DNA from: Enterococcus mundtii
GTDB lineage: Bacteria > Bacillota > Bacilli > Lactobacillales > Enterococcaceae
Direction of reading: 5' to 3'
Length of the DNA: 56,621 nt
NCBI RefSeq assembly: GCF_013394305.1
Contig: NZ_AP019813.1
Location: 1 to 56,621 of the forward strand
The position numbers and the translations under genes are program-made. The notes under the pieces are model-generated. The model saw only the letters and a list, made by a program, of their open reading frames with translations. It made no database searches and was not told the origin of the DNA. Shown here in pieces: positions 9,106 through 18,381 of the stretch (its first letter is position 1; each line of letters opens with the position of its first letter).

Positions 9106-10572
9106 TTAGTATAAGTGCCGATTTAGTTGCTTAGTTATACGTGTCCAATCATTCTCACTTGGAATCGTATTTACCAACAAATAATCTTTTTTTAATGAAT
9201 ACTCCCAGAGATAGGGACGATAATTCGTCACAACTAAATCAATTTCCTCAGCATCAATTCGATCTGACGTCAATTCTTGCAAGGGAAGTAATTGAATCCG
9301 ATGATTGTGGCCTATACGTTGCTTGGCCTGCTGGTAAAGCGTTTGGACCACAATAGAATTACCTGCTAATAAAAATAAAACAGACTTTTTAGGATAATAA
9401 GTTCTAAGTAACAGATTAGTGAACAAAGTAAATTCGACAACGACATCCTCAAAGAACTGTTCACCTAATCCAAGCACCTTCTGATGCTGGCGTAAAAATT
9501 GACGGTTTGTTTGATAGGCTTGTGAGTGGTTCACAATAGCTTGATCTCTTTCTTCTGCTAATTGCTTATTCCAAATAGGATGAAGAGTGTAGGTGAGGCT
9601 TTTTGAAGCCAAAAATGAAGATAATAAATCGGTGAGAATCTTACGATCCCAGCCTTCAAACTGAGAATTCGAAAAATACTTCCATGCGACTGATTTTATT
9701 AAAGGCCGTTGATTAAATAGGCTGTAAAAATGTCGTTCTCGTTCAATCTGATTAATCGTGCGCTGCGCCACAAGTATTAAATAAAGCCAGATAAACTCAT
9801 CCTTAGGTATATTTATATTAAATGCGTTAGCTAACAAATCTCGAAGAGAATACAGCATGATAAAATCCTTTGCTTTTGTAATCCTTTGCTTTTTAAAAAA
9901 AGTAAGGGTCACGAGTTTTCCTTGCTGGACTCGGTTCATCATAAGATATACCAAAAAATAAAATTCTGCAGCAGATACCCCAGTACCAACTTCATAATCG
10001 CCCAAATAATCGGATAAATTTTCCAGAATTAATGAGTGTATAATTTTGGGTGGCTGTATCGTATGCGTTGTGTATTCCCCCAAGTAGTAAAAATCATAAA
10101 AAAATTTCCTGATATTCTCTTCATCTCCAACTAACGTGACAGGATTCAAACTAAGTTTTAAATCATAGGATTTGAGAGGCTTTTCAGCCCGAAGTAAAAA
10201 ACGTCGAAATGAACTTTCCCCGTAGTTATATTCAAGGGCTAGTTCTTGAAAAGGTTTTAATTCGCCTCTAAAAATCTGACCAATTACAGCAAAAAGTATC
10301 TCCGATTTTACCAAATCTGCCTTTTTGTCCATATAGCAGTCATGGTTAACCTCTTCAAATCTATATCCGGTTTGTTTAGCACATAAGATAATATGTTCCC
10401 CAAAATACTCTTTAATGCCGTTAATATCTTTTCCTAGCGTCCGTTGTGATACAGAAAGTCTTTTCGATAATGCAACAAGCGTAAAATTCGGTTCTTTTTC
10501 AATATTATTTAATATTTGAATCCATCTAGTACTCATAGAATTCACCATAAAATCTAATTGGAGTTGACGCAT
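9106..10572 (-). CDS. Mga-like transcriptional regulator (locus A, first copy)
   Basis: This 488-residue protein resembles the Mga/AtxA group of virulence regulators. An N-terminal winged helix-turn-helix (about residues 15-75, with LVALSKRLSVSQRTLGKDINGI) is followed by a second HTH-like segment (about 110-160) and long helical PRD-like regions. The C-terminal part (about 400-488, with LLAGNSIVVQTLYQQA and EEIDLVVTNYRPYL) resembles an EIIB-like domain. It should control the WxL operon transcribed in the same direction 590 bases downstream. It pairs with the regulator at 10635-11855, 62 bases upstream, and is a close relative of 30457-31935. Activation by sugar-phosphotransfer signals is possible from the family but not shown here. 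Confidence 0.8.
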   Translation of the reverse strand: MRQLQLDFMVNSMSTRWIQILNNIEKEPNFTLVALSKRLSVSQRTLGKDINGIKEYFGEHIILCAKQTGYRFEEVNHDCYMDKKADLVKSEILFAVIGQIFRGELKPFQELALEYNYGESSFRRFLLRAEKPLKSYDLKLSLNPVTLVGDEENIRKFFYDFYYLGEYTTHTIQPPKIIHSLILENLSDYLGDYEVGTGVSAAEFYFLVYLMMNRVQQGKLVTLTFFKKQRITKAKDFIMLYSLRDLLANAFNINIPKDEFIWLYLILVAQRTINQIERERHFYSLFNQRPLIKSVAWKYFSNSQFEGWDRKILTDLLSSFLASKSLTYTLHPIWNKQLAEERDQAIVNHSQAYQTNRQFLRQHQKVLGLGEQFFEDVVVEFTLFTNLLLRTYYPKKSVLFLLAGNSIVVQTLYQQAKQRIGHNHRIQLLPLQELTSDRIDAEEIDLVVTNYRPYLWEYSLKKDYLLVNTIPSENDWTRITKQLNRHLY

Positions 10573-10634
10573 CGATTCCGTTCCTCCTTTTGTTAATTAT
10601 ATATCTTGTCTTTGATTACAATATGCCATGATAC

Positions 10635-11855
10635 TTATGCGAAGTATCGGGAGATTGCCTTCTGTATCTCTTCTTTTCTGGGGAACTGAGATAGCTTTAA
10701 GACTCTTTCCTTCTGATTTATTTCCGTGAGATTACTCACTTCAAGAAAATGTTGATAAGAAGTCTTATCAAATGCAGATATGTTCACGACTAACCAGCCA
10801 GCTTGGAGTAATTCTGATTCTACTTCCTTTTTTATCCATCTCTTTAGTGCATTGGATCCTGACAATCGATAGGTAACGTAGAGAGATTTATAATAGAACT
10901 CTTTTTGACGAATAACCCTACTTTTATGACAGGGCAATAATTGAAAAAAAAGGTGCATTAATGATAAGTAGGTACTAAGAAACTGAGAAGCAAGTTCCTC
11001 ATCTGTTTGTATTAACATATAAGAAGAGACATTTGGCAGAGAAAATTCTCTTAAAAACCTCTTTTGTAGCATTGGATTAAGAAACTGTTCCTCCTTTAAG
11101 GATAAAAGAAATAGTGCTGCTTTTTCTTGATTTGGTAACGAAATTGTGACTTGATAATTGAATGCTCGTACAAGCATTTTTTGGAGAGAAGTTTCCTCAT
11201 TTTTTTTTAGCTCGCATCTCTGTGTTATTCTTAATTGCGCAATAACTATCCATTGGTTCATTCGTTTTTCATCTATCTGCCACGCTCCTTTTTGTACTCT
11301 TGTTTGTATCTTACATAACTGTTTGATTTTTTCTATAGCCACCTCTGGATAGACCGGCAACGAAAAATAAAAATCATAGAGTAGCTGACGGATCGTCACT
11401 TCTTCCCCCACAAAAAAGTTGTTCTTAGCATCTAGCTTAACTTTGTACTGCTTGGTTAAAAAAGATTGGAATTGATGCTTCATCCGGCCAAAACTGGCAC
11501 TTGACACATTTAGTTTTTTTGCCCATTGGGCATTAGATAGTTCTTGTCCACTGGCAATGCAGTCAAAAAAGAAAAAAAATTGTTCTTCGGCTAATAAAGC
11601 ACGTTTTTTCTGTTCATAAGTATTGGGATCTTGTAAGGAAAAATGATACCCTGTTTCATCTCCAATCCAAAGAATCGAGCAATCAAAATAGGCTTTTAAT
11701 TCTTGGACATCATTTAAAATTGTTCGCCGTGTATAATTAGTTTTTTTTGCAAGCGTATTCAGCGTTGCATATTCATCTTGTTCTAATAGATTCAATAAAT
11801 TAAACCATCTCCGGATCTTTTTTTTACAAATCAAATGCTCAAACAAAGGCTTCAT
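10635..11855 (-). CDS. Mga-like transcriptional regulator (locus A, second copy)
   Basis: This 406-residue protein has an N-terminal helix-turn-helix (about residues 18-70, with LNTLAKKTNYTRRTILNDVQ) and a second HTH-like segment (about 105-150, with LSNAQWAKKLNVSSASFGRM), as in the Mga family. The remainder is helical and shorter than in its neighbour. It lies upstream of the 488-residue regulator in the same direction and is homologous to 31985-33268, so the two-regulator arrangement is repeated in locus C. Its C-terminal quarter (WIKKEVESELLQAGWLVV and onwards) matches that homologue, so it is not truncated. Confidence 0.78.
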   Translation of the reverse strand: MKPLFEHLICKKKIRRWFNLLNLLEQDEYATLNTLAKKTNYTRRTILNDVQELKAYFDCSILWIGDETGYHFSLQDPNTYEQKKRALLAEEQFFFFFDCIASGQELSNAQWAKKLNVSSASFGRMKHQFQSFLTKQYKVKLDAKNNFFVGEEVTIRQLLYDFYFSLPVYPEVAIEKIKQLCKIQTRVQKGAWQIDEKRMNQWIVIAQLRITQRCELKKNEETSLQKMLVRAFNYQVTISLPNQEKAALFLLSLKEEQFLNPMLQKRFLREFSLPNVSSYMLIQTDEELASQFLSTYLSLMHLFFQLLPCHKSRVIRQKEFYYKSLYVTYRLSGSNALKRWIKKEVESELLQAGWLVVNISAFDKTSYQHFLEVSNLTEINQKERVLKLSQFPRKEEIQKAISRYFA

Positions 11856-12152
11856 TGATAGATATTCTCCTTTCGTAAAATAGGAAAAGGTCTCTTTTCA
11901 CAGTTTTATTATTCGTTTACTGGTACTATACTGAGATACCGTGTAAAAGTCGTTTAATAGTTTGTAGATTTAGTTCCAGAAGCTTGCGATATTTAAAAAA
12001 ATGTACTCTAACCTACATTATTCTCATTATCAAAGTGATACTGACTCCTTACATATTCTTACTAGTAATAAGGTCCATCATTTCTTCAGAAATCAATAAT
12101 ATACTTTCAGTTTCTTCATTATCTACACGTCGATTTTTTATTTGTACGTTCC

Positions 12153-12780
12153 TCAATTATCGTTAATTTGTCCTGCTACTTTTGTTAAGCGTTGAGGCTG
12201 TGAATGATAAGTTTTATCTCTCACTGTAATTGACAGAATCCACCTCCAACTGTTAAAAATAATCGAAGCTTCAATATGCACTTCACTTCGTTCAAAAACT
12301 GCTATTCTCAGAACTTATAAATAGAGCAGTTAGTGTGAAAATATTTGATTCGAAATTAATCTCGTGTTTATTTCCTGAATAATTAAATCTCTGATGAGAA
12401 TTTTTAATGAAGAATATAATATAAAGTTGTTCTGTATACATTTTTCGTCTACTGAATTATTATTTAAATCATCAATATACTCAACTGAGTTTGTGACTCG
12501 ATCTACATTCTTAAATATATCTATATCTGTTTTAATTTACTCTGATATTTCTTTATTATGACCTTCATAAAATCCGCTATCGTCTAAAGTTAAAACCTTC
12601 TCTTTCTTGTTCGACTCGTTATTAACCGATTATTCTCAACTATTTGACTGGCTATCTGATTGTTAGGCAACTTATCCCAATCCCTTTTTGCTTCTTATGG
12701 AAAATGAATACGAATTACTTTGGTTCCTTGTTCACCAAGAATAGATATTCTAATAGTTTCATTTGGAATCCCATTCATTT
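12153..12780 (-). pseudogene. Decayed remnant of a fourth WxL surface-protein gene
   Basis: Two minus-strand segments resemble parts of the large WxL proteins. Reading down from about 12300 to a stop at 12153, VRDKTYHSQPQRL matches the VHDQTYYAQPQRL block of the WxL domain in 22078-24414, and the preceding residues (HIEASIIFN) match DFVSSFNFG. At about 12780-12690, IRISILGEQGTKVIRIHFP followed by a stop and EAKRDWDKLP resembles the post-signal region (LKVTF.SDQ...RITLPKEA) of the intact proteins. The order is right for a gene that has lost its middle. Several stops and frameshifts show it is dead. The alignment was done by eye. Confidence 0.5.
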
Positions 12781-14244
12781 TTGATTATTAAGCGGATAAG
12801 CCATTTTTTCGATATACTCGGATCTATTTTATTCAAGGTTTTAAAGTGAATTCGAAATTTCTATTTCACTATCTTTTTTTAGTTTGATTAGAGAAACCTT
12901 CTTATAGAAAGACTGAAATACTGGATCCTGAAGAAATTAATACTATAGTTTTAGCAAATAATAATTCAGAAGATAATTTCTCTTTCTAGGTATCTTCATT
13001 AATCTTTTTTAATCAATTTCCATTGAAATACCAAACTAGAAACTTCAAAGTATTGATAATCACCCATTAAAATAGTTACTGTGACACTATGATATATTAT
13101 TCTAAAATTTGTTTAATCTTCATTTATTATCACGCGTAACACCGTCAAGTAAACGCTTCCTTTTTATTTAAGAATAAATAAAACGACAATAGTTTGTTTA
13201 CAACAAAACCTTGCAATATCAAATAATAGAAATTATCTACATTGTTATAGAAGAAAGAATCGAATATTATGACTCTACTGGTTAAATTTAATAATAAGGA
13301 TTCAGGTATAATAATACACATCGATAAGCAATCGTTATCAAAATCTCAAGACTCATTTCACTCCTTATCTTTTTTAAAATGTTTTTATTTACATTATCCG
13401 AAATATACTTCAAATAAAAATCATTATTTGCACCTTCTGTTGAACCTGTGAAAATTATCTCATTATTTAAAATTTGTAAACTGATATCATACTATCTATT
13501 TAATATAATATAATTTAAAGAATATCTACTATTCTGTGTTTATGTTAATTCTATATAAAGGTTAAAAAATACTTATTTTCCATACTTTTTGCTTCGATAT
13601 TTATATACTAACTGAAAAGATACCGAGTTACTGTCACTTAGTCATATAATATATACTACGTGTCAATAGCTGAGAATTTTTTGCAAAATTGAAAATAAAT
13701 CAAATTAATTTGTGAACTATTATCCTTAATTAGTGCAATCATTTCTATTAATTTTTTTTAAACCTTAAATATTATTAAAATAGCGATATCCTATTAAACA
13801 AAAAAATACTACTTAATAGCACATCACTACAGAATAAATAACGATTTATGTGTCTTCCAATTTAAGTACAATACAATTTATCAAATATAATGGTATTTGA
13901 GTGCTACAAATTGTAATTGAAAAAAGCTGCTAAGAAGCTATACAATTATCTCACTAAACAGAAAGAGAATTGATATTGTTTTACCTAGAGTTTTTAAATG
14001 CTTCATTCAAATAATTGGAAAATGTTCAAATTGGTTCCCTTATAAAATTAGTAAAGAAATAAAACGATATACAATTAAAATAATTGATTAGTTATCCACT
14101 TCCATGTACTCAAAGACAATATAATATAAAAATATCTATGTTTACGATACAACTGTCATTTTTATGAGCTGTCCTTATTTTTAAATTAGAACAAATTTTT
14201 TTCGGTCCACATAAATCATTACCGCTTGTTTTCTTACTTTATAT
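12781..14244. other. AT-rich decay zone without intact genes
   Basis: About 1.4 kb of very AT-rich sequence holds no credible complete gene. Short open stretches (for example at 13269-13451) have no ribosome binding site or recognisable family. A few minus-strand fragments near 12850-13080 have protein-like composition and may belong to the same decayed WxL locus. Otherwise I see nothing. Confidence 0.5.
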
Positions 14245-14442
14245 AACAACCTGATTGCACAACTGCTACTCACCAGGGACTAAATTTTCTACAAGAGTTT
14301 CTAGTACATTGTGAGTTTTTGGATGGGGTTGTTCTTTACTATTTAGTGGTATGGTATAGTGTGGTTTTGTACATTCCAGTTGAGTGTGTAAAAATAAAAA
14401 ATCAAAGTCCCTGGCAAATAGCAGTTGTGCAATTTGGTTGTT
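14245..14442. repeat. Mini-element bounded by 37-bp inverted repeats
   Basis: Imperfect 37-base inverted repeats at 14245-14281 and 14406-14442 (about 30 of 37 bases paired, sharing the cores TTGCACAACTGCTA and CCAGGGACT) enclose about 124 bases. This is the layout of a non-autonomous insertion element or of paired IS ends. The right repeat starts inside the stop codon of the sensor kinase. No transposase is encoded, and a clear target duplication was not found. A very large transcript hairpin is the alternative. Confidence 0.5.
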
Positions 14443-15793
14443 AGCTGCTTTCAACAAAAATGACAGAAAAGCACATCCTTGAATTAGCAGTTGACTTGAA
14501 TGAATACTCCCAGCCATATTTTTCAAAAAGTTGTTGTACGATAAACAATCCTAAACCAGAACCTCCAGTATCTCGACTTCTGCTAAAATCCGGTCGATAA
14601 AAAGGTTGGAAAATCTTACTTAATTCCTCCTCCGTAAGTATCTGATTCACTTCGTTTTCAATCACTAATTGTTTACCATCAAAAAACAGACTGATTTCTC
14701 CCTCATGCTTCGTATATTTGAAGGCATTACTTAGTAGGTTATCTAAAATTTTATCAATATCATTTTTATTACCGATGATTTTCTCCCCTTTTAGATTGAC
14801 GACTAGTTTTTTCTGTTCTGCTTCCGCAAGTATCCGGAAAGAAGTCAATTTATGTTCGATCATTTCTTTGATTGAGACTTCTTCATAGACCACATCATCT
14901 GAAGGCAAATTGTTTCTTGAGGCAAAGAGGATATTATTGATCATTTCTGTTTGTTCTTGCAAAATATTTTTACAAACTTCTAAATAACGCTCTCTGTCTT
15001 TAAATTTCCCGACATTATAGATCATGCCATCAATCAGCCCCATCAATGAAGCAACAGGTGTTTTCAATTCATGAGAAGCGATTTGCATAAACTCTGACTT
15101 TGCTTGTTCCAATTCTTTCGTTTTAGCTACTTCAAGCTCTAACACTTCAATTGTTTGGATCAAAGAAACATATAGATGGTTGATATCTTGCGCTAAAAGT
15201 GAGATTTCATCCGTACCTTTGACATCACAACGAATATCCGCATCTAATTCGATCATTTTTTCTGTTACTTTGGATATCTCTTTGATTTTTTTTGTCGAAT
15301 AAATACTATAGTAGTAAGCGCCGATGCCCCCAATGATTAGTGAGACGATGATGATAAATGGATATAAATGAAGTAACACTTGACTTGCTTCTGCGACTGG
15401 TTGCATTGAGTATATACCAACTAAATAATAAGTGTTACCTTGTTTGTCAGTAATTTCTTGATAAAGGTTCGTTTCATCAGGTACAAAACTTAGTCCTGAA
15501 TAGTCAAGATTCTCGTCAAAGAAGGGACCAAGGATCATACCATTGTTATTAATCAGCATGATATCAAGACTTTGTTCTCTTCCAAACCAGTATTGATCAA
15601 CCACCTTTTGCATAGTAGCTAAGTCTTTGTTCTCTATACTCTTTGCCACTTGATTGAATTCCTTGTTTATTTCGTTCAGCTTCATTCGTTCATAGTAGAT
15701 AGGCATCGTGAAATATAAAACAATCAACGAAAGAATCGAAACTAGAAAAATGATGATCCCAGAAAACAAAAAATTTTTCAGCATGATACTCAT
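14441..15793 (-). CDS. Membrane sensor histidine kinase
   Basis: This 450-residue kinase has two transmembrane helices (about residues 7-29 and 142-166) around an extracellular sensor of about 110 residues, a HAMP-like linker, a HisKA domain with the phospho-acceptor box SHELKTPVASL (about 240-250), and an ATPase domain with N box (DNLLSNAFKYT) and G box (GGSGLGLFIVQQL). It should phosphorylate the response regulator whose gene overlaps it by four bases. The five preceding genes make an efflux-type transporter, so it probably senses a compound or envelope stress that the transporter handles. An inverted-repeat element begins exactly at its stop codon. Confidence 0.9.
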   Translation of the reverse strand: MSIMLKNFLFSGIIIFLVSILSLIVLYFTMPIYYERMKLNEINKEFNQVAKSIENKDLATMQKVVDQYWFGREQSLDIMLINNNGMILGPFFDENLDYSGLSFVPDETNLYQEITDKQGNTYYLVGIYSMQPVAEASQVLLHLYPFIIIVSLIIGGIGAYYYSIYSTKKIKEISKVTEKMIELDADIRCDVKGTDEISLLAQDINHLYVSLIQTIEVLELEVAKTKELEQAKSEFMQIASHELKTPVASLMGLIDGMIYNVGKFKDRERYLEVCKNILQEQTEMINNILFASRNNLPSDDVVYEEVSIKEMIEHKLTSFRILAEAEQKKLVVNLKGEKIIGNKNDIDKILDNLLSNAFKYTKHEGEISLFFDGKQLVIENEVNQILTEEELSKIFQPFYRPDFSRSRDTGGSGLGLFIVQQLFEKYGWEYSFKSTANSRMCFSVIFVESS

Positions 15794-16446
15794 GGCGTGT
15801 CCTCAAGCTGGTAGCCTCTATTTTTGATCGTTTTTATGGATAAAAGTGGCATTTTCTTTCGGATATTTTTTAGATGATTATCTAATATTCGATTTTCCAA
15901 CTGATATTCATACGACCAAACTTGATGTACTAATTGTTCTCGCGTGATGATTTTCCCTTTGTTTCTTATTAGAATCACTAAAATATCATACTCTTTTCTT
16001 GTTAAATGGATTTCTTCCTCTTGGTATTTTACAAGACCACCATCAAGATCAATGGCGTACTCCCCGACAGTGATGTGGGGATTTCCTTGATTCATCCGAA
16101 ACACATTTTCGATCCGTTTGATCAAAATAAGTGGAGAAAAAGGTTTGACGACATAGTCACTGATCAAATGAGAAAAACTGAGCAACTGCGTATATTCATC
16201 ATCCAAGGCAGTCAGCATGATGATCGGCACATCCGACGTTTCCCGAATTTTCTTTAAAACATCCGTCCCCCTTATCCCAGGCAACATAATGTCCAATAGG
16301 ATCAAGTCAAATGTTTCTTCAGCAAAAACTTCCAATGCCTGTTCGCCACTTCTTACTGAATAAACTTCATATTTACGCTCTTTTAAAAATTCCGTCACGA
16401 TTTGATTGATCATATATTCATCTTCAACCACTAAAATTCTTTCCAT
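15790..16446 (-). CDS. OmpR-family response regulator
   Basis: This 218-residue regulator has a receiver domain (residues 1-115; phospho-acceptor Asp in LILLDIMLPG, conserved Lys in VKPFSP) and a C-terminal OmpR/PhoB-type winged helix (about 125-215, with LTRKEYDILVILIRNKG and a final RGYQLE). It is the partner of the kinase that follows with a four-base overlap and lies 12 bases after the permease gene. It probably regulates this transporter operon. Typical length; no defects. Confidence 0.92.
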   Translation of the reverse strand: MERILVVEDEYMINQIVTEFLKERKYEVYSVRSGEQALEVFAEETFDLILLDIMLPGIRGTDVLKKIRETSDVPIIMLTALDDEYTQLLSFSHLISDYVVKPFSPLILIKRIENVFRMNQGNPHITVGEYAIDLDGGLVKYQEEEIHLTRKEYDILVILIRNKGKIITREQLVHQVWSYEYQLENRILDNHLKNIRKKMPLLSIKTIKNRGYQLEDTP

Positions 16447-16458
16447 ATCACTCTCTCC

Positions 16459-17691
16459 TTATTCAAAGCGTAATGCCTCAATAGGGTTTAATTTGGATGC
16501 TTTCATCGCTGGTAATAAGCCAAATATCACACCCATTAGGGAACAAAAAACTAAGCTAACGATAATAGACAGTACAGACACAATATAAGGATAATCAAGC
16601 GACTGTGTGATAACATAGCCACTTAGTAAGCCTATAAGTATCCCCAGTATCCCACCAATCAATGTCAAGACTACCGCTTCTACTAAAAATTGTTTTAAAA
16701 TAATTTTTCTTCTTGCGCCGAGTGCTTTCTTTATCCCGATTTCTTTCGTTCTTTCCGTGACAGAGACTAACATGATATTCATCACACCGATCCCCCCTAC
16801 TAATAACGAGATACTTGCTATACCGGACAAGAGAATAAAACTTGACTGGTTCATTCGTTCCAATTCTCTGGCAAAGTCTTTCAGATTCATTACCCCATAT
16901 TCATAATCGGATGGTGGGATCTGTTGATTAAGAATCTCTGCTGCTTTTTCTGCAGCGCCTTGTAATTGATCGGTATTATTTGTTTGGATCGTGACAAGTG
17001 GCACAATATCTAACTCATCAGATAGTTTATGTGCTTGCTGTAAAGGAACATAAGCTCTTTTCTCAAAGCTAAATAGATTACTACTATTGGGATCTAACTG
17101 AAATACCCCTTGAACTTTGAATGGCACGCCATTCACTTCGACAAACTGTCCGATCCCTTCTTCATTGGGAAATAATTCGTCATACAAGGAATCTTCCAGA
17201 AAAATGGCTTGTTGTTGCTCCTTGAAGGCTTGAGAAGCAAAACCTTCCCCTTTGATGAAGTTTAATTGCTCCAAATCCTCAACAGAAGAAGTGACAGCAG
17301 AAACTTTGGCGTCAGCCCCTTTTGCTTTCCTATAGATTTTCCCATCTTTTTGATATGACAAGCCACTTGCTAAGACCTCTGGTATCTCATTAATTTTATT
17401 TAATACATCTTCACGTAAAAACGGAAGGTATAACGGTTTTTTTTCTTCCTTTTCTGATAGGCCTCCCCCAAATAGGTTTCCACTTTGGAATGAACTTTTT
17501 TTATCGTATTGGATGTTCATCGTATTATTGTTACCACCAATCATTTCTCGTTTCATTTTTTCGGTATTTCCACCGATGATGCTGAAAATCGAAATAATGG
17601 CAGCAATCCCAATAATGACACCTAACATAGTCAACACTGAACGCATCTTATGAGCAAAAATCGATTGTAAGGCAAATCTGATTTCTTCCAT
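16459..17691 (-). CDS. MacB/FtsX-type ABC transporter permease
   Basis: This 410-residue protein has an N-terminal transmembrane helix (about 20-42), a large extracytoplasmic MacB-core domain (about 45-275) and three C-terminal transmembrane helices (about 285-390), the FtsX-like permease layout. The motif MLVSVTERTKEIGIKKALGA, before the second helix, is characteristic. With the ATPase and HlyD-like adaptor upstream it forms a MacAB-like mechanotransmitting complex, which in Gram-positives commonly exports peptides or antimicrobials. The substrate is unknown. Confidence 0.9.
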   Translation of the reverse strand: MEEIRFALQSIFAHKMRSVLTMLGVIIGIAAIISIFSIIGGNTEKMKREMIGGNNNTMNIQYDKKSSFQSGNLFGGGLSEKEEKKPLYLPFLREDVLNKINEIPEVLASGLSYQKDGKIYRKAKGADAKVSAVTSSVEDLEQLNFIKGEGFASQAFKEQQQAIFLEDSLYDELFPNEEGIGQFVEVNGVPFKVQGVFQLDPNSSNLFSFEKRAYVPLQQAHKLSDELDIVPLVTIQTNNTDQLQGAAEKAAEILNQQIPPSDYEYGVMNLKDFARELERMNQSSFILLSGIASISLLVGGIGVMNIMLVSVTERTKEIGIKKALGARRKIILKQFLVEAVVLTLIGGILGILIGLLSGYVITQSLDYPYIVSVLSIIVSLVFCSLMGVIFGLLPAMKASKLNPIEALRFE

Positions 17692-17697
17692 TCTTGA

Positions 17698-18381
17698 TCA
17701 CCTCACTTTATTTTGTTCATCACTGATTATTTGACCATCTCGTAAAGTGATCGTGCGCTGACATAACGCTGCAATTTCTGGCTCATGGGTAATTAGAATA
17801 ATTGTTTTTCCTGCTTGGTGGAATTCCTTAAAAAGGTCCATGATTTGGCTACTGGTTTTTGTATCAAGTGCCCCTGTCGGCTCATCCCCTAAAACAAAAC
17901 TAGGGTTAGTCACTAAAGCTCTCGCAATTGCGACACGTTGCTTTTGTCCTCCTGATAATTCCATTGGTTTGAAGTCACTTCGATCCTCTAACCCTACGAG
18001 TTGCAACATATCCAAGGCACGCTTACGCCGCTCTTTTTTATTGACTTTTTTATACGTTAATGGCATTTCCACATTTTGCGAAACAGTTAATTTTGGCATG
18101 AGATTGAAATTCTGGAAAACAAAGCCGATTTTTGCGTTACGAAAATCGGCTAATGAATTGTCCGCTAACGTTTTGACATTCGTTCCTTCAACGATGTAAT
18201 CCCCTGATGTAGCCGTATCCAGACAACCAATGATATTCATCAACGTCGACTTTCCTGACCCCGATGGCCCCATGATTGCGACCAGTTCTCCTTCATTGAT
18301 TTGCAAAGAGATATCTTTAAGGACTTTTAGTTCTTTCCCGCCTTGCCAATATGACTTCTGAATGTTGTTAAGCGTCAACAC
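17698..18381 (-). CDS. ABC transporter ATP-binding protein (MacB/LolD type)
   Basis: This ATPase of about 227 residues has Walker A GPSGSGKST, signature LSGGQKQRVAIARAL, Walker B FVLGDEPTGALD and an H-loop ITHEP. It powers the permease encoded 6 bases downstream. A GTG start at 18381 is preferred: GGAGG lies 9 bases before it, inside the end of the adaptor gene, and the protein then begins LTLNNIQKSYWQ, normal for the family. Earlier in-frame ATG codons would add an unlikely N-terminus. It overlaps the adaptor gene by 14 bases, which implies translational coupling. Confidence 0.9.
   Translation of the reverse strand: MLTLNNIQKSYWQGGKELKVLKDISLQINEGELVAIMGPSGSGKSTLMNIIGCLDTATSGDYIVEGTNVKTLADNSLADFRNAKIGFVFQNFNLMPKLTVSQNVEMPLTYKKVNKKERRKRALDMLQLVGLEDRSDFKPMELSGGQKQRVAIARALVTNPSFVLGDEPTGALDTKTSSQIMDLFKEFHQAGKTIILITHEPEIAALCQRTITLRDGQIISDEQNKVR

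Noticed and set aside
14266-14526. Minus-strand open frame of 86 codons overlapping the kinase end
   Set aside because: It runs out of frame through the kinase C-terminus and the inverted-repeat element, with no ribosome binding site.
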